NCBI RefSeq assembly: GCF_003056305.1
Contig: NZ_PYVX01000009.1
Span: 1 to 64,000 of the forward strand
Direction of reading: 5' to 3'
Origin: Halomonas denitrificans
Lineage (GTDB): Bacteria; Pseudomonadota; Gammaproteobacteria; Pseudomonadales; Halomonadaceae
Length of the DNA stretch: 64,000 nt
Below are positions 50,585-59,849 of the stretch, in pieces (the first letter of the stretch is position 1; every line of letters begins with the position of its first letter). Both the position numbers and the translations under genes were made by a program. The notes beneath the pieces are model-generated. The model worked only from the letters and a program-made list of their open reading frames with translations. It did not search any database and had not been told where the DNA came from.

Positions 50585-50659
50585 GAGCGTCCCGCCTTGA
50601 CACCCGCCGGCCGAGTCCCTACAACTCGAGCCTGATACGCCTTTGAGGATCCTTCGACA

Positions 50660-51943
50660 TTGAGTGACGACTTCCCGCTGGGACTGCTGTTCGGCCTGCT
50701 GTTCCTGCTCGTCTGCCTGTCCGCCTTCTTCTCCAGTTCCGAGACCGGGATGATGTCGATCAACCGCTACCGCCTGAGCCATCAGGCGAGCAGCGGCGAT
50801 ACGCGCGCCCAACGGGTTATGCGCCTGCTCGCGCGGCCGGACCGGCTGATCGGCGTGATCCTGATCGGCAACAACTTCGTCAACAACCTGGCGGCCTCCA
50901 TCGCCACCATCATCGCCATCCACTTCTTCGGCGAGGTGACCGGCCCCGCCGTCGCCACGGCGCTTTTGACCATCACCATCCTGATCTTCGCCGAGGTCAC
51001 GCCCAAGACCTACGCGGCGATCAAGCCCGAACGCATCGCCTATCCCGCCTCGCTGGCCCTGGAGCCGCTGCTCAAGCTGCTCTACCCGCTGGTGTGGCTG
51101 GTCAACGCCATCTCCAACGGCCTCTTGCGACTGATGGGCGTGAAGAGCATCGACGGCGGCGCCGACCACCTGACCCGCGACGAGCTGCGCACCGTGGTGC
51201 ACGAGGCCGGCACCCTGATCCCGCGGCGCCACCAGTCGATGCTGCTGTCGATCCTCGACCTGGAGAACGTCACCGTGAACGACATCATGGTGCCGCGCCA
51301 CGAGGTGATGGGCCTCGACCTGGACGACGACCTGGAGGAGATCCTGGCCCAGATCCGCACCAGCCAGCACACCCGGGTGCCGGTCTACAAGGGCGACATC
51401 AACAACATCATCGGCATGCTCCACCTGCGCAACGCGGCGCGCTTCCTCTCGCGCGGCGACGTGACCAAGGCGGCCATCGTCCAGGAGGCGCGGGAGCCCT
51501 ACTTCATCCCCGAGTCCACGCCGCTGCACACCCAGCTGCTCAACTTCCAGAAGCAGAAGCGGCGCATCGGCATCGTGGTCGACGAGTACGGCGACGTGGA
51601 GGGCCTGGTGACCCTGGAGGACATCCTCGAGGAGATCGTCGGCGAGTTCACCACCGACGTGGCGGGCCTCGACCAGGAGATTCACCCCCAGGAGGACGGC
51701 AGCCACCTGATCGACGGCACCGCCAACATCCGCGACATCAACAAGGCGCTGGGATGGCAGCTGCCGACGGACGGCCCCAAGACCCTCAACGGCGTGATCC
51801 TCGAGCACCTGGAGTCCTTCCCCGACGGGCCGGTCTGCCTGCAGATCGGCAACGTGCGCATGGAGATCCTCGAGGTGCGCGACAACCTGATCACCGCGGC
51901 CCGCTGCTGGCAGCCGGTGCGCCGCCCCGCGCGGGTCGCGTGA
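50660..51943 (+). CDS. CNNM/CorC-family protein (DUF21, CBS pair, CorC_HlyC)
   Basis: This 427-residue protein has an N-terminal DUF21 membrane domain (about 1-180) with FFSSSETGMMSINRYRL and GNNFVNNLAASI, then a CBS pair with VNDIMVPRHEVMGLDLDD and GIVVDEYGDVEGLVTLEDILEEI, and a C-terminal CorC_HlyC domain. Such CorB/CNNM proteins take part in Mg or Co movement. The start is TTG (50660) after GAGGATCC; the first ATG in frame would cut into the first membrane helix. It is probably cotranscribed with the YpjD gene, as in Pseudomonas. Confidence 0.9.
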   Translation: MSDDFPLGLLFGLLFLLVCLSAFFSSSETGMMSINRYRLSHQASSGDTRAQRVMRLLARPDRLIGVILIGNNFVNNLAASIATIIAIHFFGEVTGPAVATALLTITILIFAEVTPKTYAAIKPERIAYPASLALEPLLKLLYPLVWLVNAISNGLLRLMGVKSIDGGADHLTRDELRTVVHEAGTLIPRRHQSMLLSILDLENVTVNDIMVPRHEVMGLDLDDDLEEILAQIRTSQHTRVPVYKGDINNIIGMLHLRNAARFLSRGDVTKAAIVQEAREPYFIPESTPLHTQLLNFQKQKRRIGIVVDEYGDVEGLVTLEDILEEIVGEFTTDVAGLDQEIHPQEDGSHLIDGTANIRDINKALGWQLPTDGPKTLNGVILEHLESFPDGPVCLQIGNVRMEILEVRDNLITAARCWQPVRRPARVA

Positions 51944-51962
51944 GGCCCGTCATCCGGACCGG

Positions 51963-52718
51963 TCAGCGCCCCGTCTCTTCCGCCTCTCCCGCTCGCCCCG
52001 GTGCCGCCTCGTCGAGGCGTGTGCCGGGCGCGGCCCAGCCGTCGGCCTCGGCCTTGAGGGCGCACACCCGTTCGACGACCCGCTGCCGGCTCGCCTCGCC
52101 GGGCGACATGGCCTCGCCGAAGTAGAGCGCCACCCGGGCGCGGCAGCGCCGCGGCGGCCGGGTCAGCGCCTTGCCGCCCTGGTGCGAGGTCCAGGAGCCC
52201 CACAGGCCGGCCAGGCCGGCGGGGATCACCGGCACTGCATCGCGGGACAGGATCAGCTCGAGGCCGCGGCGAAAGGGCTGGATCTCGCCGTCCGGGGTCA
52301 GGCGCCCCTCGGGAAACACCATCACCACCTCGCCCTGGCGCAGCGCCCGGCTGACCTCGGCCAGCGCCTGGCGCACGCTGCCCGGATCGCGCCGGTCGGC
52401 GTCCACGGGAATGGCGCCCACCCGGCGGAACAGCCAGTTGAGCCAGGGCGAGTCGTAGATCGGCTTGTCCATCAAGAAGCGCAGCGGCCGGGGGCTGGCC
52501 ACGCCCACCACCAGGGCGTCCATGAAGCTGACATGGTTGCAGACGACGATGGCCGGGCCGCTCGCGGGAATCTGCTCGCGACCGCGAAAGCGCAGCCGAT
52601 AGGCCAGGTGAAGCAGCAGGGCGAGCAGGCGTCGCAGGAAGGGATGAGGGGCGCTGGCCAGTCGCCAGCCGCCCGCGGCCATCACCAGCCCCGTCGCCCC
52701 CCACAGCAGCGGGGACAT
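51963..52718 (-). CDS. 1-acyl-sn-glycerol-3-phosphate acyltransferase-like protein (PlsC family)
   Basis: The family transfers acyl chains to lysophosphatidic acid or related acceptors at the membrane. The 251-residue protein has an N-terminal hydrophobic helix, the catalytic NHVSFMDAL (NHxxxxD), an MVFPEGRLT block and VPVIPAGLAG. GSVRQALAEVSRALRQGEVVM between them is also typical. The start overlaps the TetR stop (TGATG), so expression is coupled to that regulator. The exact acceptor is not known. Confidence 0.85.
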   Translation of the reverse strand: MSPLLWGATGLVMAAGGWRLASAPHPFLRRLLALLLHLAYRLRFRGREQIPASGPAIVVCNHVSFMDALVVGVASPRPLRFLMDKPIYDSPWLNWLFRRVGAIPVDADRRDPGSVRQALAEVSRALRQGEVVMVFPEGRLTPDGEIQPFRRGLELILSRDAVPVIPAGLAGLWGSWTSHQGGKALTRPPRRCRARVALYFGEAMSPGEASRQRVVERVCALKAEADGWAAPGTRLDEAAPGRAGEAEETGR

Positions 52719-53335
52719 CACGACGCGTCCGGCGCGCGCGCGAGGCCGGCCAGGATGGTCGAGAGCAGCTGGTCGAGCAGCTCGCCCACCTCCAGCGGTT
52801 CGCCCTGCCGGCGACCGAGGCGCTCGTTGAGCCCCAGCTGGACCAGGCCGTGCACGCTGCCCCAGAGCGTGCGGCTCAGCCGCCAGGCCTCCAGGTCGTC
52901 CAGCGACGGCTGGTACTCCTTGAGGGTCGCCTCGACGCGCAGGAACAGCCCCTCGATCATCTCGTTCTGGCGCTGGTCGAGCTCACCCTCCTGAGCCAGG
53001 GGATAGTCGAAGAGCAGCTGCCAGCGATGAGGGTCCTGGCGGGCGAACTGCCAGTAGGCCCGGGCCAGGGCCTTGAGGCGACGCTCGGGCAGCTCATCGG
53101 TGAGCAGCGGTTCGATCACCTCGCGCAGCCGCGCCAGGCTCTCGACGTTGACGTGCTGCAGCAGGTTGCTGAAGCTGCCGTAGAGCTTGAGCAGCGTGCT
53201 GGGCGCACAGCCGACCTCGCGCGCCAGCGCCCGCAGCGACAGCGTGTGGACCGGATGCTGCCTGAGCCAGGCATCGCAGGCCTCCATGACGTGGGCATGG
53301 AGCGCCTCGGGGGCATGCTGTCGGGGACGAGCCAT
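52718..53335 (-). CDS. TetR-family regulator
   Basis: This 205-residue protein has an N-terminal helix-turn-helix (LSLRALAREVGCAPSTLLKLYGSF, about 32-55) and a C-terminal domain with RLSRTLWGSVHGLVQLGL, like the WHG-type TetR group. It overlaps the acyltransferase gene by one base, so it may control membrane lipid remodelling (inference). A 19-bp imperfect palindrome lies in its upstream region and may be its own operator. Confidence 0.88.
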   Translation of the reverse strand: MARPRQHAPEALHAHVMEACDAWLRQHPVHTLSLRALAREVGCAPSTLLKLYGSFSNLLQHVNVESLARLREVIEPLLTDELPERRLKALARAYWQFARQDPHRWQLLFDYPLAQEGELDQRQNEMIEGLFLRVEATLKEYQPSLDDLEAWRLSRTLWGSVHGLVQLGLNERLGRRQGEPLEVGELLDQLLSTILAGLARAPDAS

Positions 53336-53391
53336 CGGGATCCTCGCGGGGTGGTGGCGCGCAGTGCGCGTCGGACGACAAGGATACCCTC

Positions 53392-53410
53392 ATCGAACAC
53401 TGTTTTCGAT
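53392..53410 (-). promoter_or_regulatory. Candidate TetR operator
   Basis: ATCGAACACTGTTTTCGAT is symmetrical at eight of nine pairs. It lies about 60 bases before the TetR start and next to a promoter-like pair on the minus strand (TTGCAT, 16 bases, TATGCT). An autoregulatory operator is plausible. Confidence 0.5.
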
Positions 53411-53523
53411 AGCATATCCACACCCGTTGGCGATGCAAGCCGCCGGCAGGATCGCGCCGCGTTCGCGGCTTTTCTCCGCCGATGGACTTGGTTACCCTGA
53501 CGCGCCATCCACTCGGAGTCCCC

Positions 53524-54210
53524 ATGGCCGGCCGACTGCACATCGCCCCGCTCGACCTCGAGCGCCTGCTGCCCGACCTGGTCGCCGAGACCGCCCTGAT
53601 CACCGGCCCCAACCTGGCGCCGCGCCGTCCGCTGTCGATGATCCGCCTGGATACCGGCCAAGCGCGCCTGGCGAGGGCCTTCTGGGGGCTGACGCCCCCC
53701 TGGCTCAAGGTGCTCGATCACGCGCCGCACTGCGCCCGGGCCGAGGCCCTGCAGACGCGCCCCATGTTTCGCGAGGCCTTCGCCGCCCGGCGCTGCCTGG
53801 TGCCGGCCAGCGGCGTCTATGCCTGGAAGCCCCAGCCGCGCTTCAAGCAGCCCTTCCTGGTCACCCGCGCCGATCGCGGCCCGCTGCTGCTGGCGGGGAT
53901 CTGGTGCCGCTTTCATACCAGCCTCCACGAACACCACGACTCCATGGCGCTGATCACGGTGCCGACCAATGCCCTGCTGGCACCGATCACCGACCGCCTG
54001 CCGGCGGTGATCGCCCCCGGGAAGGCCCTGCGCTGGCTCGACACGCAGACCTCGGCGGAGGAGGCCCAGGCCATGCTCGGGCCCGCCCCCGCGGAACTTT
54101 TGGGCGCCTTTGCGGTCTCGAGAAAGGTCAACGACCCCGCCTGCGAGGAGCCGAGCTGCGCCCATCCCATCGGCCCCATGCTGCGCCATCCCGTCTCACA
54201 GGAGCGATGA
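53524..54210 (+). CDS. SRAP (YedK/HMCES) domain protein with substituted active site
   Basis: SRAP proteins form a DNA-protein crosslink with abasic sites through Cys2. The 228-residue protein is SRAP-like along its length (AFWGLTPPW, ARAEALQTRPMFREAF, SGVYAWKPQ, KQPFLVTRAD, WLDTQT), but the catalytic residues differ: Cys2 is Ala (MAGR), the Asn75 equivalent is Cys70, Glu105 is Ala100 and His160 is Thr156. Arg4 is kept. CGGAGTCCCC precedes the ATG, so the start is sound. An abasic-site crosslinker is therefore unlikely; it may bind DNA without catalysis or have another chemistry. It is coupled to the M16 protease gene. Confidence 0.85.
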   Translation: MAGRLHIAPLDLERLLPDLVAETALITGPNLAPRRPLSMIRLDTGQARLARAFWGLTPPWLKVLDHAPHCARAEALQTRPMFREAFAARRCLVPASGVYAWKPQPRFKQPFLVTRADRGPLLLAGIWCRFHTSLHEHHDSMALITVPTNALLAPITDRLPAVIAPGKALRWLDTQTSAEEAQAMLGPAPAELLGAFAVSRKVNDPACEEPSCAHPIGPMLRHPVSQER

Positions 54211-57041
54211 TGAATCACGCCTCTACTGACTCTTGCCGCCAGTCGGGCCGCCTGCTCGCCTGGCTGGCCGTTGCCGCGGCCCTGCTGACGGGCCTGACCG
54301 CCCGCGCCGACGCCATTCATTCGACCGTCTCGCCCAAGGTCAGCCCCCACGACGACCGGCAGTACCGCGCCCTGACCCTCGACAACGGGCTGAGCGTGCT
54401 GCTGGTCAGCGACCCGGAGGCCGACAAGGCCGCCGCCTCGCTGAACGTCGACGTGGGCAGCGCCCAGGATCCCGAGGATCTCGCCGGCCTGGCCCACTAC
54501 CTCGAGCACATGCTGTTCCTCGGCACCGAGGCCTATCCCGCACCCGACGCCTACCAGGGCTACCTGAGTCGCCACGGCGGCAGCCACAACGCCTTCACCG
54601 CGCCGCACGACACCAACTACTTCTTCGACATCGAGCCCGACGCCCTGGCCGGTGCCCTGGACCGCTTCAGCCGCTTCTTCGTGTCGCCGCTGTTCAACCC
54701 CGAGCGCCTGGAGAGCGAGCGCAACGTGGTGCACTCCGAGTACCAGGCACGACTGCACGACGACGGCCGCCGCGCCCAGGACGTGCTCGACCAGCTGCTC
54801 AACCCCGCCCACCCCACCACCGGCTTCTCGGTGGGCAGTCGCGAGACCCTGGCCGACCGACCGGCGGGGGAGCCGAGCCTGCGCGAGCGGGTGATCGACT
54901 TCTACGAGGCGCACTACGACGCCAACGTCATGCACCTGGCCGTGGTCGCCCCCCAGCCCCTCGACGAACTCGAGGGCCTGGTCACCGAGCGCTTCGCCGA
55001 CGTGCCGGACCGCGGCCTCGCACGGCCGCGCATCGAGGCCCCGCTGGTCGAGGCGCAGCACCTGCCGCGCGCCGTGCGGCTCCAGTCGGAGCGCGACAGC
55101 CAGCGGGTCAGCTTCCTGTTCCCGGTGCCCGACCCGGAGACCGCCTATCGCCACAAGCCCGCCGACTACCTGGCCCACCTGCTCGGCCACGAGGGCGAGG
55201 GCAGCCTGTTCGCCGTGCTGCGCGAAGCGGGATGGGCCGACGGCCTCTCCGCCGGCGTGACCCGCGGCGACGGCCGCCAGGCGCTGTTCGCCGTGGACAT
55301 CAGCCTGACCCCGGAGGGCGCCGAGGCGCTGCCCCGCGTCCAGGCGAGCCTGTTCGCCGCCATCGAGCGCATCCGCGAGGACGGCCTCGAGGCGTGGCGC
55401 TACGAGGAGCAGGCGCGGCTGGCCGACCAGCAGTTCCGCTTCCAGCAGCACGGCGCCCCCCAGGGCGACGCCATGCGGCTGGCCATGAACCTCTCGCGCT
55501 ATCCGCTCGAGGACGTCAACGTCGCGCCCTACCGCTACGACGGCTTCGACCGCAAGCTGATCACGCAGTGGCTCGACGGCCTGCGCCCCGACCGCCTGCT
55601 GCGCCTCTACAGCGGCCCGGAGGTGGAAGGCGACCGGACCTCGCCCTGGTTCGAGACGCCCTGGCGCGAAGTCGCCATGGACGAGACCGGCGAGCCGCTG
55701 CCCGGCATCGCCCTGCCCGAGCCCAACCCCTACATCGCCTCGGACCTCACGCTGATCGAGGCGCAGGAAGAGGTCCCGAGCCTGGCCATCGACGAGGCGG
55801 GGTTCGACTTCTGGCACATGGCGGACGCCTCTTTCGACACTCCCCAGGTGGAGTGGCGCTTCAGCCTCCAGCACCCCGCGGCGAGCCGCGAGGCCCGCGA
55901 GGCGGCGCTCTCCCGGCTGCTCGCCGGCTGGCTCGTCGACAGCCTCAACGAGACCCTCTACCCGGCGCGCCTGGCCGGCCACCACTTCGAGGCCTACGCC
56001 CACGCCCGCGGCATCACCCTGGCGTTCTCCGGCTGGCGGGACCGCCAGGACCGGCTGATCGAGCGGGTCGTCACCCAGCTCGAGGAGGGCGAGATCGACG
56101 CGGCGACCTTCGAGCGGGTGCGCTATCGCCTCCAGCGCGAGTGGCGCAACGCCCCGCAGGATGCGCTCTACCGCCAGGCCCACCGCACCCTCTCCGAGGC
56201 GCTGGTGCGCCCGCAGTGGCCCACCGAGGCGCTGCTGGCGGCGATCGATGACCTCGAGGTCACGGAGCTGCGCGACTTCCGCCGGCGCTTCCTCGCCGAG
56301 CTGCACCTCGAGGCGATGGCGGTGGGCAACCTGACCAGCGAGCTCGCCAGCCACGAGGCGCGACGGGTAGCCAAGGCGCTCGCCCCGACCCTGACCACCG
56401 AGGCCATTCCCGACCTCACCCCGCTGCAGGCCGACGACCTGCCCGAGCTCACCCCGACCACCACCCGGGAGGACTCGCTGGTGCTGCGCTACCTGCAGGG
56501 GCCGGACCGCTCGCTGCAGAGCCAGGCGCGCATGGCGGTGCTGGGCCAGCTGCTGGAGACACCGTTCTACCAGCGCCTGCGCACCGAGCAGCAGCTGGGC
56601 TACGTGGTCAACGCCGGCTACTCTCCCCTGCTCGATGCTCCCGGCATCAGCCTGCTGGTGCAGTCCCCCGACACCGACAGCGAGGCGATCCAAGGCCATA
56701 TCGACGCCTTCCTGGACGACTTCGCCGGGCGACTCGAAACGCTCGACGACGAGGCCCTGGCGCCCTACCGGCAGGCGGTGCACGACGCACTGAGGCAGCG
56801 CGACACCAGCCTCTCCGGGCGCACCGATCGCCTGTGGCGCGCGCTGGCCAGCGACGACACCGAGTTCGATCGCCACCGCCGCCTCGCCGAGCGAGTCCTG
56901 ACGGTGACGGCCGACGAGCTGCGTCAGGCCTGGCCGGCGCTCAGCGACAGCGCCGTCGCCCGGGTCAGCTTCGACCCGGGCGACGAGCCCAGCGACGTGC
57001 TGGCCTTGAGCCATCACCTGGCGCCGCTGCCCGAGGATTGA
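54210..57041 (+). CDS. Pitrilysin-like M16 zinc metalloprotease, periplasmic
   Basis: This 943-residue protein has a signal peptide (LLAWLAVAAALLTGLTARADA) and the inverted zinc motif HxxEH at His96-Glu99-His100 (AHYLEHMLFLGTEAYP), with the third ligand at Glu177 (NVVHSEYQ), 77 residues on as in pitrilysin. The whole length fits the four-domain protease III/insulysin plan, including the late RTEQQLGYVVNAGYSP block. It probably degrades small peptides in the periplasm. The start at 54210 has AGGAG five bases upstream and forms TGATG with the SRAP stop; 54207 is an alternative. Confidence 0.92.
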   Translation: MNHASTDSCRQSGRLLAWLAVAAALLTGLTARADAIHSTVSPKVSPHDDRQYRALTLDNGLSVLLVSDPEADKAAASLNVDVGSAQDPEDLAGLAHYLEHMLFLGTEAYPAPDAYQGYLSRHGGSHNAFTAPHDTNYFFDIEPDALAGALDRFSRFFVSPLFNPERLESERNVVHSEYQARLHDDGRRAQDVLDQLLNPAHPTTGFSVGSRETLADRPAGEPSLRERVIDFYEAHYDANVMHLAVVAPQPLDELEGLVTERFADVPDRGLARPRIEAPLVEAQHLPRAVRLQSERDSQRVSFLFPVPDPETAYRHKPADYLAHLLGHEGEGSLFAVLREAGWADGLSAGVTRGDGRQALFAVDISLTPEGAEALPRVQASLFAAIERIREDGLEAWRYEEQARLADQQFRFQQHGAPQGDAMRLAMNLSRYPLEDVNVAPYRYDGFDRKLITQWLDGLRPDRLLRLYSGPEVEGDRTSPWFETPWREVAMDETGEPLPGIALPEPNPYIASDLTLIEAQEEVPSLAIDEAGFDFWHMADASFDTPQVEWRFSLQHPAASREAREAALSRLLAGWLVDSLNETLYPARLAGHHFEAYAHARGITLAFSGWRDRQDRLIERVVTQLEEGEIDAATFERVRYRLQREWRNAPQDALYRQAHRTLSEALVRPQWPTEALLAAIDDLEVTELRDFRRRFLAELHLEAMAVGNLTSELASHEARRVAKALAPTLTTEAIPDLTPLQADDLPELTPTTTREDSLVLRYLQGPDRSLQSQARMAVLGQLLETPFYQRLRTEQQLGYVVNAGYSPLLDAPGISLLVQSPDTDSEAIQGHIDAFLDDFAGRLETLDDEALAPYRQAVHDALRQRDTSLSGRTDRLWRALASDDTEFDRHRRLAERVLTVTADELRQAWPALSDSAVARVSFDPGDEPSDVLALSHHLAPLPED

Positions 57042-57062
57042 CCCGGGCGCCAGCCCCCCATG

Positions 57063-57100
57063 AACGACAGCGCCCGGCCAGATGGCCGGGCGCTGTCGTT
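57063..57100. terminator. Bidirectional terminator between the protease gene and sbcB
   Basis: AACGACAGCGCCCGGCCA and TGGCCGGGCGCTGTCGTT form a perfect 18-bp inverted repeat with a 2-base centre. It lies between convergent genes, and the A/T bases at the ends of the stem provide short U-tracts both ways. Confidence 0.88.
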
Positions 57101-57124
57101 AGGGAGGACGATCGCCGGGCGTCG

Positions 57125-58615
57125 TCAGCCGAAGGCCTGGGGCGGCATCATCGCCTCGACGTGCATCACCAGCTCCTCGAGGACCTGGCGGTCGCGGTCG
57201 GCGAGCGGCTCGCCGTTGAGGCGCTCGATCTCCCGGGCGAAGTCCTTGAGCGTCAGGCTGGCGACGGCCGGGTCGTTGATGCGCTCCCAGCGGAAGGCCT
57301 CCCAGCGCGCCTGCTCCTCGCTCTCCAGGGTCTCGGGGTAGCTGCGGGCCCGGTAGCGGAACAGCATCTCCTCGAGGCGCGGGTCCTGGAAGGCGAAGCG
57401 CGCCCCCACCAGGTCCCAGGGATCGGTGTCGCGGACCCGCTGCATCTGCTGGCGATCCGCCGGCGAGAAGAAGCCGCCGGCATAGAGCATCAGGTCGGGA
57501 TCGTGGGGCGGCTCGGGGTGGGGCGCGGCGAACACCTCGGCGACCCGGGCCGCCACCTCGGGACGGGCGGCGAGCCGCTTCCAGTGCTCGCGGCAGGCGG
57601 CCAGGTCGAGCCCCAGGCGCTCGACGATCTCGCCGTACTCGCCCTGGCGGGGCCCCGAGGCGTCCTTGAGCGCGCTGGCCGGGAAGAGCACCGGGCACTT
57701 GTTGATGTGGATGACCTTGAGCGGAATGCGCTCGGCGCCTTCGGCGAGGTCGTCGTTGCTGACGAAGACCCGCTCGCGTATCTGCTCGGGCGAGAGCTCC
57801 AGCAGCGGGGTCGGATCCATCGACAGGTCGAAGACGATCACCCCGTTGGGATTGGTGGGGTGCTCGGCCAGCGGCATCACCAGGGCGCTGCAGCCGCGAC
57901 TGGCCGGGTAGCGCCGCGAGATGTGCAGCACCGGCTTGCGGCCGGGCAGGTCCAGCTGCCGGGAGACGGCGCGCTTGCCGCGCAGGCCGAGCAGATAGTC
58001 GAACAGCCGCGCATTGCGCTCGCGCAGCAGCCTCGCCAGGGCGATGGTGGCGCGGACGTCGGCCAGGGCATCGTGGGCCCCGGCGTGGGCGATGCCGTTG
58101 GCGGCGGTCAGGTCCTCGAGCTTGAAGCTCGGCGCGCCGTCATCGCGGGTCGGCCACTCGATGCCCTCGGGGCGCAGGGCGTGGAAGGCGCGCACGACAT
58201 CGATCAGGTCCCAGCGCGAGTTGCCGTTCTGCCACTCCCGGGCGTAGGGGTCGAGCAGGTTGCGATAGAAGAGGTGGCGACTCACCTCGTCGTCGAACCG
58301 CAGGCTGTTGTAGCCCAGCGCGCAGGTGCCTGGCTCGCTCATCGCCGCCTCGATGCGGCCGGCGAACTCAGCCTCCGGCAGGCCGCGGCGACGCGCCTGC
58401 TGCGGCGTGATGCCGGTGATCAGGCAGGCCTTCGGATGGGGCAGGAAGTCGTCGGCGGGCTTGCAGAAGAGCTCGAGCGGCTCGCCGATCTCGTTGAACT
58501 CGGCATCGGTGCGGATGGCCGCGAACTGCGAGGGCCGGTCGCGACGCGGGTCGGCACCGAAGGTCTCGTAGTCGTGCCACAGGAAGGTCTGCGGGGCGGC
58601 GGGCGACTGCGCCAT
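57125..58615 (-). CDS. sbcB: Exodeoxyribonuclease I
   Basis: ExoI digests single-stranded DNA 3' to 5'. The 496-residue protein has the DnaQ-type motifs LWHDYETFGADPRRDRPSQF with the catalytic DYET, GYNSLRFDDEV, and HDALADVRATIALARLL (ExoIII). The SH3-like and C-terminal parts follow, for example INKCPVLFPASAL. It is the normal length. GGAGAGCTCGCCC precedes the ATG at 58615; the longer frame adds 15 unsupported residues. Confidence 0.95.
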   Translation of the reverse strand: MAQSPAAPQTFLWHDYETFGADPRRDRPSQFAAIRTDAEFNEIGEPLELFCKPADDFLPHPKACLITGITPQQARRRGLPEAEFAGRIEAAMSEPGTCALGYNSLRFDDEVSRHLFYRNLLDPYAREWQNGNSRWDLIDVVRAFHALRPEGIEWPTRDDGAPSFKLEDLTAANGIAHAGAHDALADVRATIALARLLRERNARLFDYLLGLRGKRAVSRQLDLPGRKPVLHISRRYPASRGCSALVMPLAEHPTNPNGVIVFDLSMDPTPLLELSPEQIRERVFVSNDDLAEGAERIPLKVIHINKCPVLFPASALKDASGPRQGEYGEIVERLGLDLAACREHWKRLAARPEVAARVAEVFAAPHPEPPHDPDLMLYAGGFFSPADRQQMQRVRDTDPWDLVGARFAFQDPRLEEMLFRYRARSYPETLESEEQARWEAFRWERINDPAVASLTLKDFAREIERLNGEPLADRDRQVLEELVMHVEAMMPPQAFG

Positions 58616-58710
58616 GGGCGAGCTCTCCGAAGGCTGGGATTCAGCGGCCCAGCCTACCACAGCGCCGCGGCCGGCTCAGCCGCCGGCCACGCGGCGCCGC
58701 CCGAGCCGGT

Positions 58711-58962
58711 TCAGGCCCTGGGCAGGGTCACGTTGAGCTCGAGCACCGAGCAGTTGTCCTCGCTGTCGAGGGTGATGTTGACCGCGTCGTCGTCGATCTG
58801 CACGTAGCGTCGGATCACCTCCAAGAGCTCCTTCTCCAGCAGCGGCATGTAGTCGGGCTGCCCGCGCTGGGTGCGCTGGTGGGCCACGATGATCTGCAGC
58901 CGCTCCTTGGCGACCGACGCGGACTTCTTGCGCTCTCGCTTGAGGAAATCGAGCAACTTCAC
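58711..58962 (-). CDS. minE: Cell division topological specificity factor MinE
   Basis: MinE drives MinD off the membrane and so sets up pole-to-pole oscillation. The 83-residue protein begins [30 protein letters not shown], with the membrane-binding amphipathic start and the MinD-binding segment. It starts with GTG and overlaps the minD stop by four bases (GTGA), so MinD and MinE are coupled. Confidence 0.97.
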   Translation of the reverse strand: MKLLDFLKRERKKSASVAKERLQIIVAHQRTQRGQPDYMPLLEKELLEVIRRYVQIDDDAVNITLDSEDNCSVLELNVTLPRA

Positions 58963-59777
58963 CGGCGGGCTCCTCCAAACATGCGGCTCAACAGGCCCTT
59001 CTTCTGGTACTCGTGGAAGCGCAGCGGCACCTCCTCGCCGAGCAGCCGGGCCACCGTGTCGGCATAGGCCTGGCCGGCATCGCTGCTGTCGTCGTGGGTG
59101 ACCGGCACCCCCTGGTTGGAGGCCCGCAGCACCGCCTCGGACTCGGGGATCAGGCCCAGCAGGTCGATGGCCAGGATCTCGCGGATGTCGTCCAGGTTCA
59201 GCATGTCGCCCAGGTCGACCCGGCTCGGGTTGTAGCGGGTGATCAGCAGGTGCTCCCGGATGGCGTCCTCACCGCGCTCGGCGCGTCGGGTCTTGGAGGC
59301 CAGCAGGCCGAGGATGCGGTCGGAGTCGCGCACCGAGGAGACCTCGGGATTGGTGACCACGATCGCCTCGTCGGCGTAGTACATGGCGAGCTGGGCGCCG
59401 CGCTCGATGCCCGCCGGGGAGTCACAGATGATGAAGTCGAAGTCCTTGCCCAGGGTGTCGAGCACCTTCTCGACGCCCTCCTGGGTCAGGGCATCCTTGT
59501 CGCGGGTCTGGGAGGCCGGGAGGATATGCAGGTTGTCGACCCGCTTGTCGCGAATCAGGGCCTGGTTGAGTCCCGCCTCGCCCTGGATCACGTTGACCAG
59601 GTCATAGACCACGCGGCGCTCGCACCCCATGATCAGGTCGAGGTTACGCAGCCCCACGTCGAAGTCGATGACCGCGGTCTTCTTGCCGCGCAGCGCCAGC
59701 CCGGTGGCGATGGCGGCTGCGCTGGTGGTCTTGCCGACCCCTCCCTTGCCGGAGGTCACAACGATGATCTTGGCCAA
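58959..59777 (-). CDS. minD: Septum site-determining ATPase MinD
   Basis: MinD is the membrane-binding ATPase that recruits MinC. The 272-residue protein has the deviant Walker A motif KGGVGKTT (Lys11, Lys16), [14 protein letters not shown] and the C-terminal amphipathic helix region [12 protein letters not shown]. The start is TTG at 59777 after AGGATGTGACAT, and no ATG is available. It is 72 bases after minC. Confidence 0.97.
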   Translation of the reverse strand: MAKIIVVTSGKGGVGKTTSAAAIATGLALRGKKTAVIDFDVGLRNLDLIMGCERRVVYDLVNVIQGEAGLNQALIRDKRVDNLHILPASQTRDKDALTQEGVEKVLDTLGKDFDFIICDSPAGIERGAQLAMYYADEAIVVTNPEVSSVRDSDRILGLLASKTRRAERGEDAIREHLLITRYNPSRVDLGDMLNLDDIREILAIDLLGLIPESEAVLRASNQGVPVTHDDSSDAGQAYADTVARLLGEEVPLRFHEYQKKGLLSRMFGGARR

Positions 59778-59849
59778 ATGTCACATCCTGTCTTGTCTTG
59801 AGGAAAAGAAACGCGGGCGTGAGTCCTGCCGCCGCGCGCTTGGCCGACA

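Noticed and set aside
53482..53523. Longer N-terminus for the SRAP protein that would place other residues before Ala2
   Set aside because: MAGR aligns with the invariant MCGR start of the family and CGGAG lies just before it. The extra codons overlap promoter-like sequence and carry no cysteine.
53913..57017. 1034-codon frame antisense to the M16 protease
   Set aside because: It is a low-complexity shadow; the opposite strand has a signal peptide and a complete zinc site.
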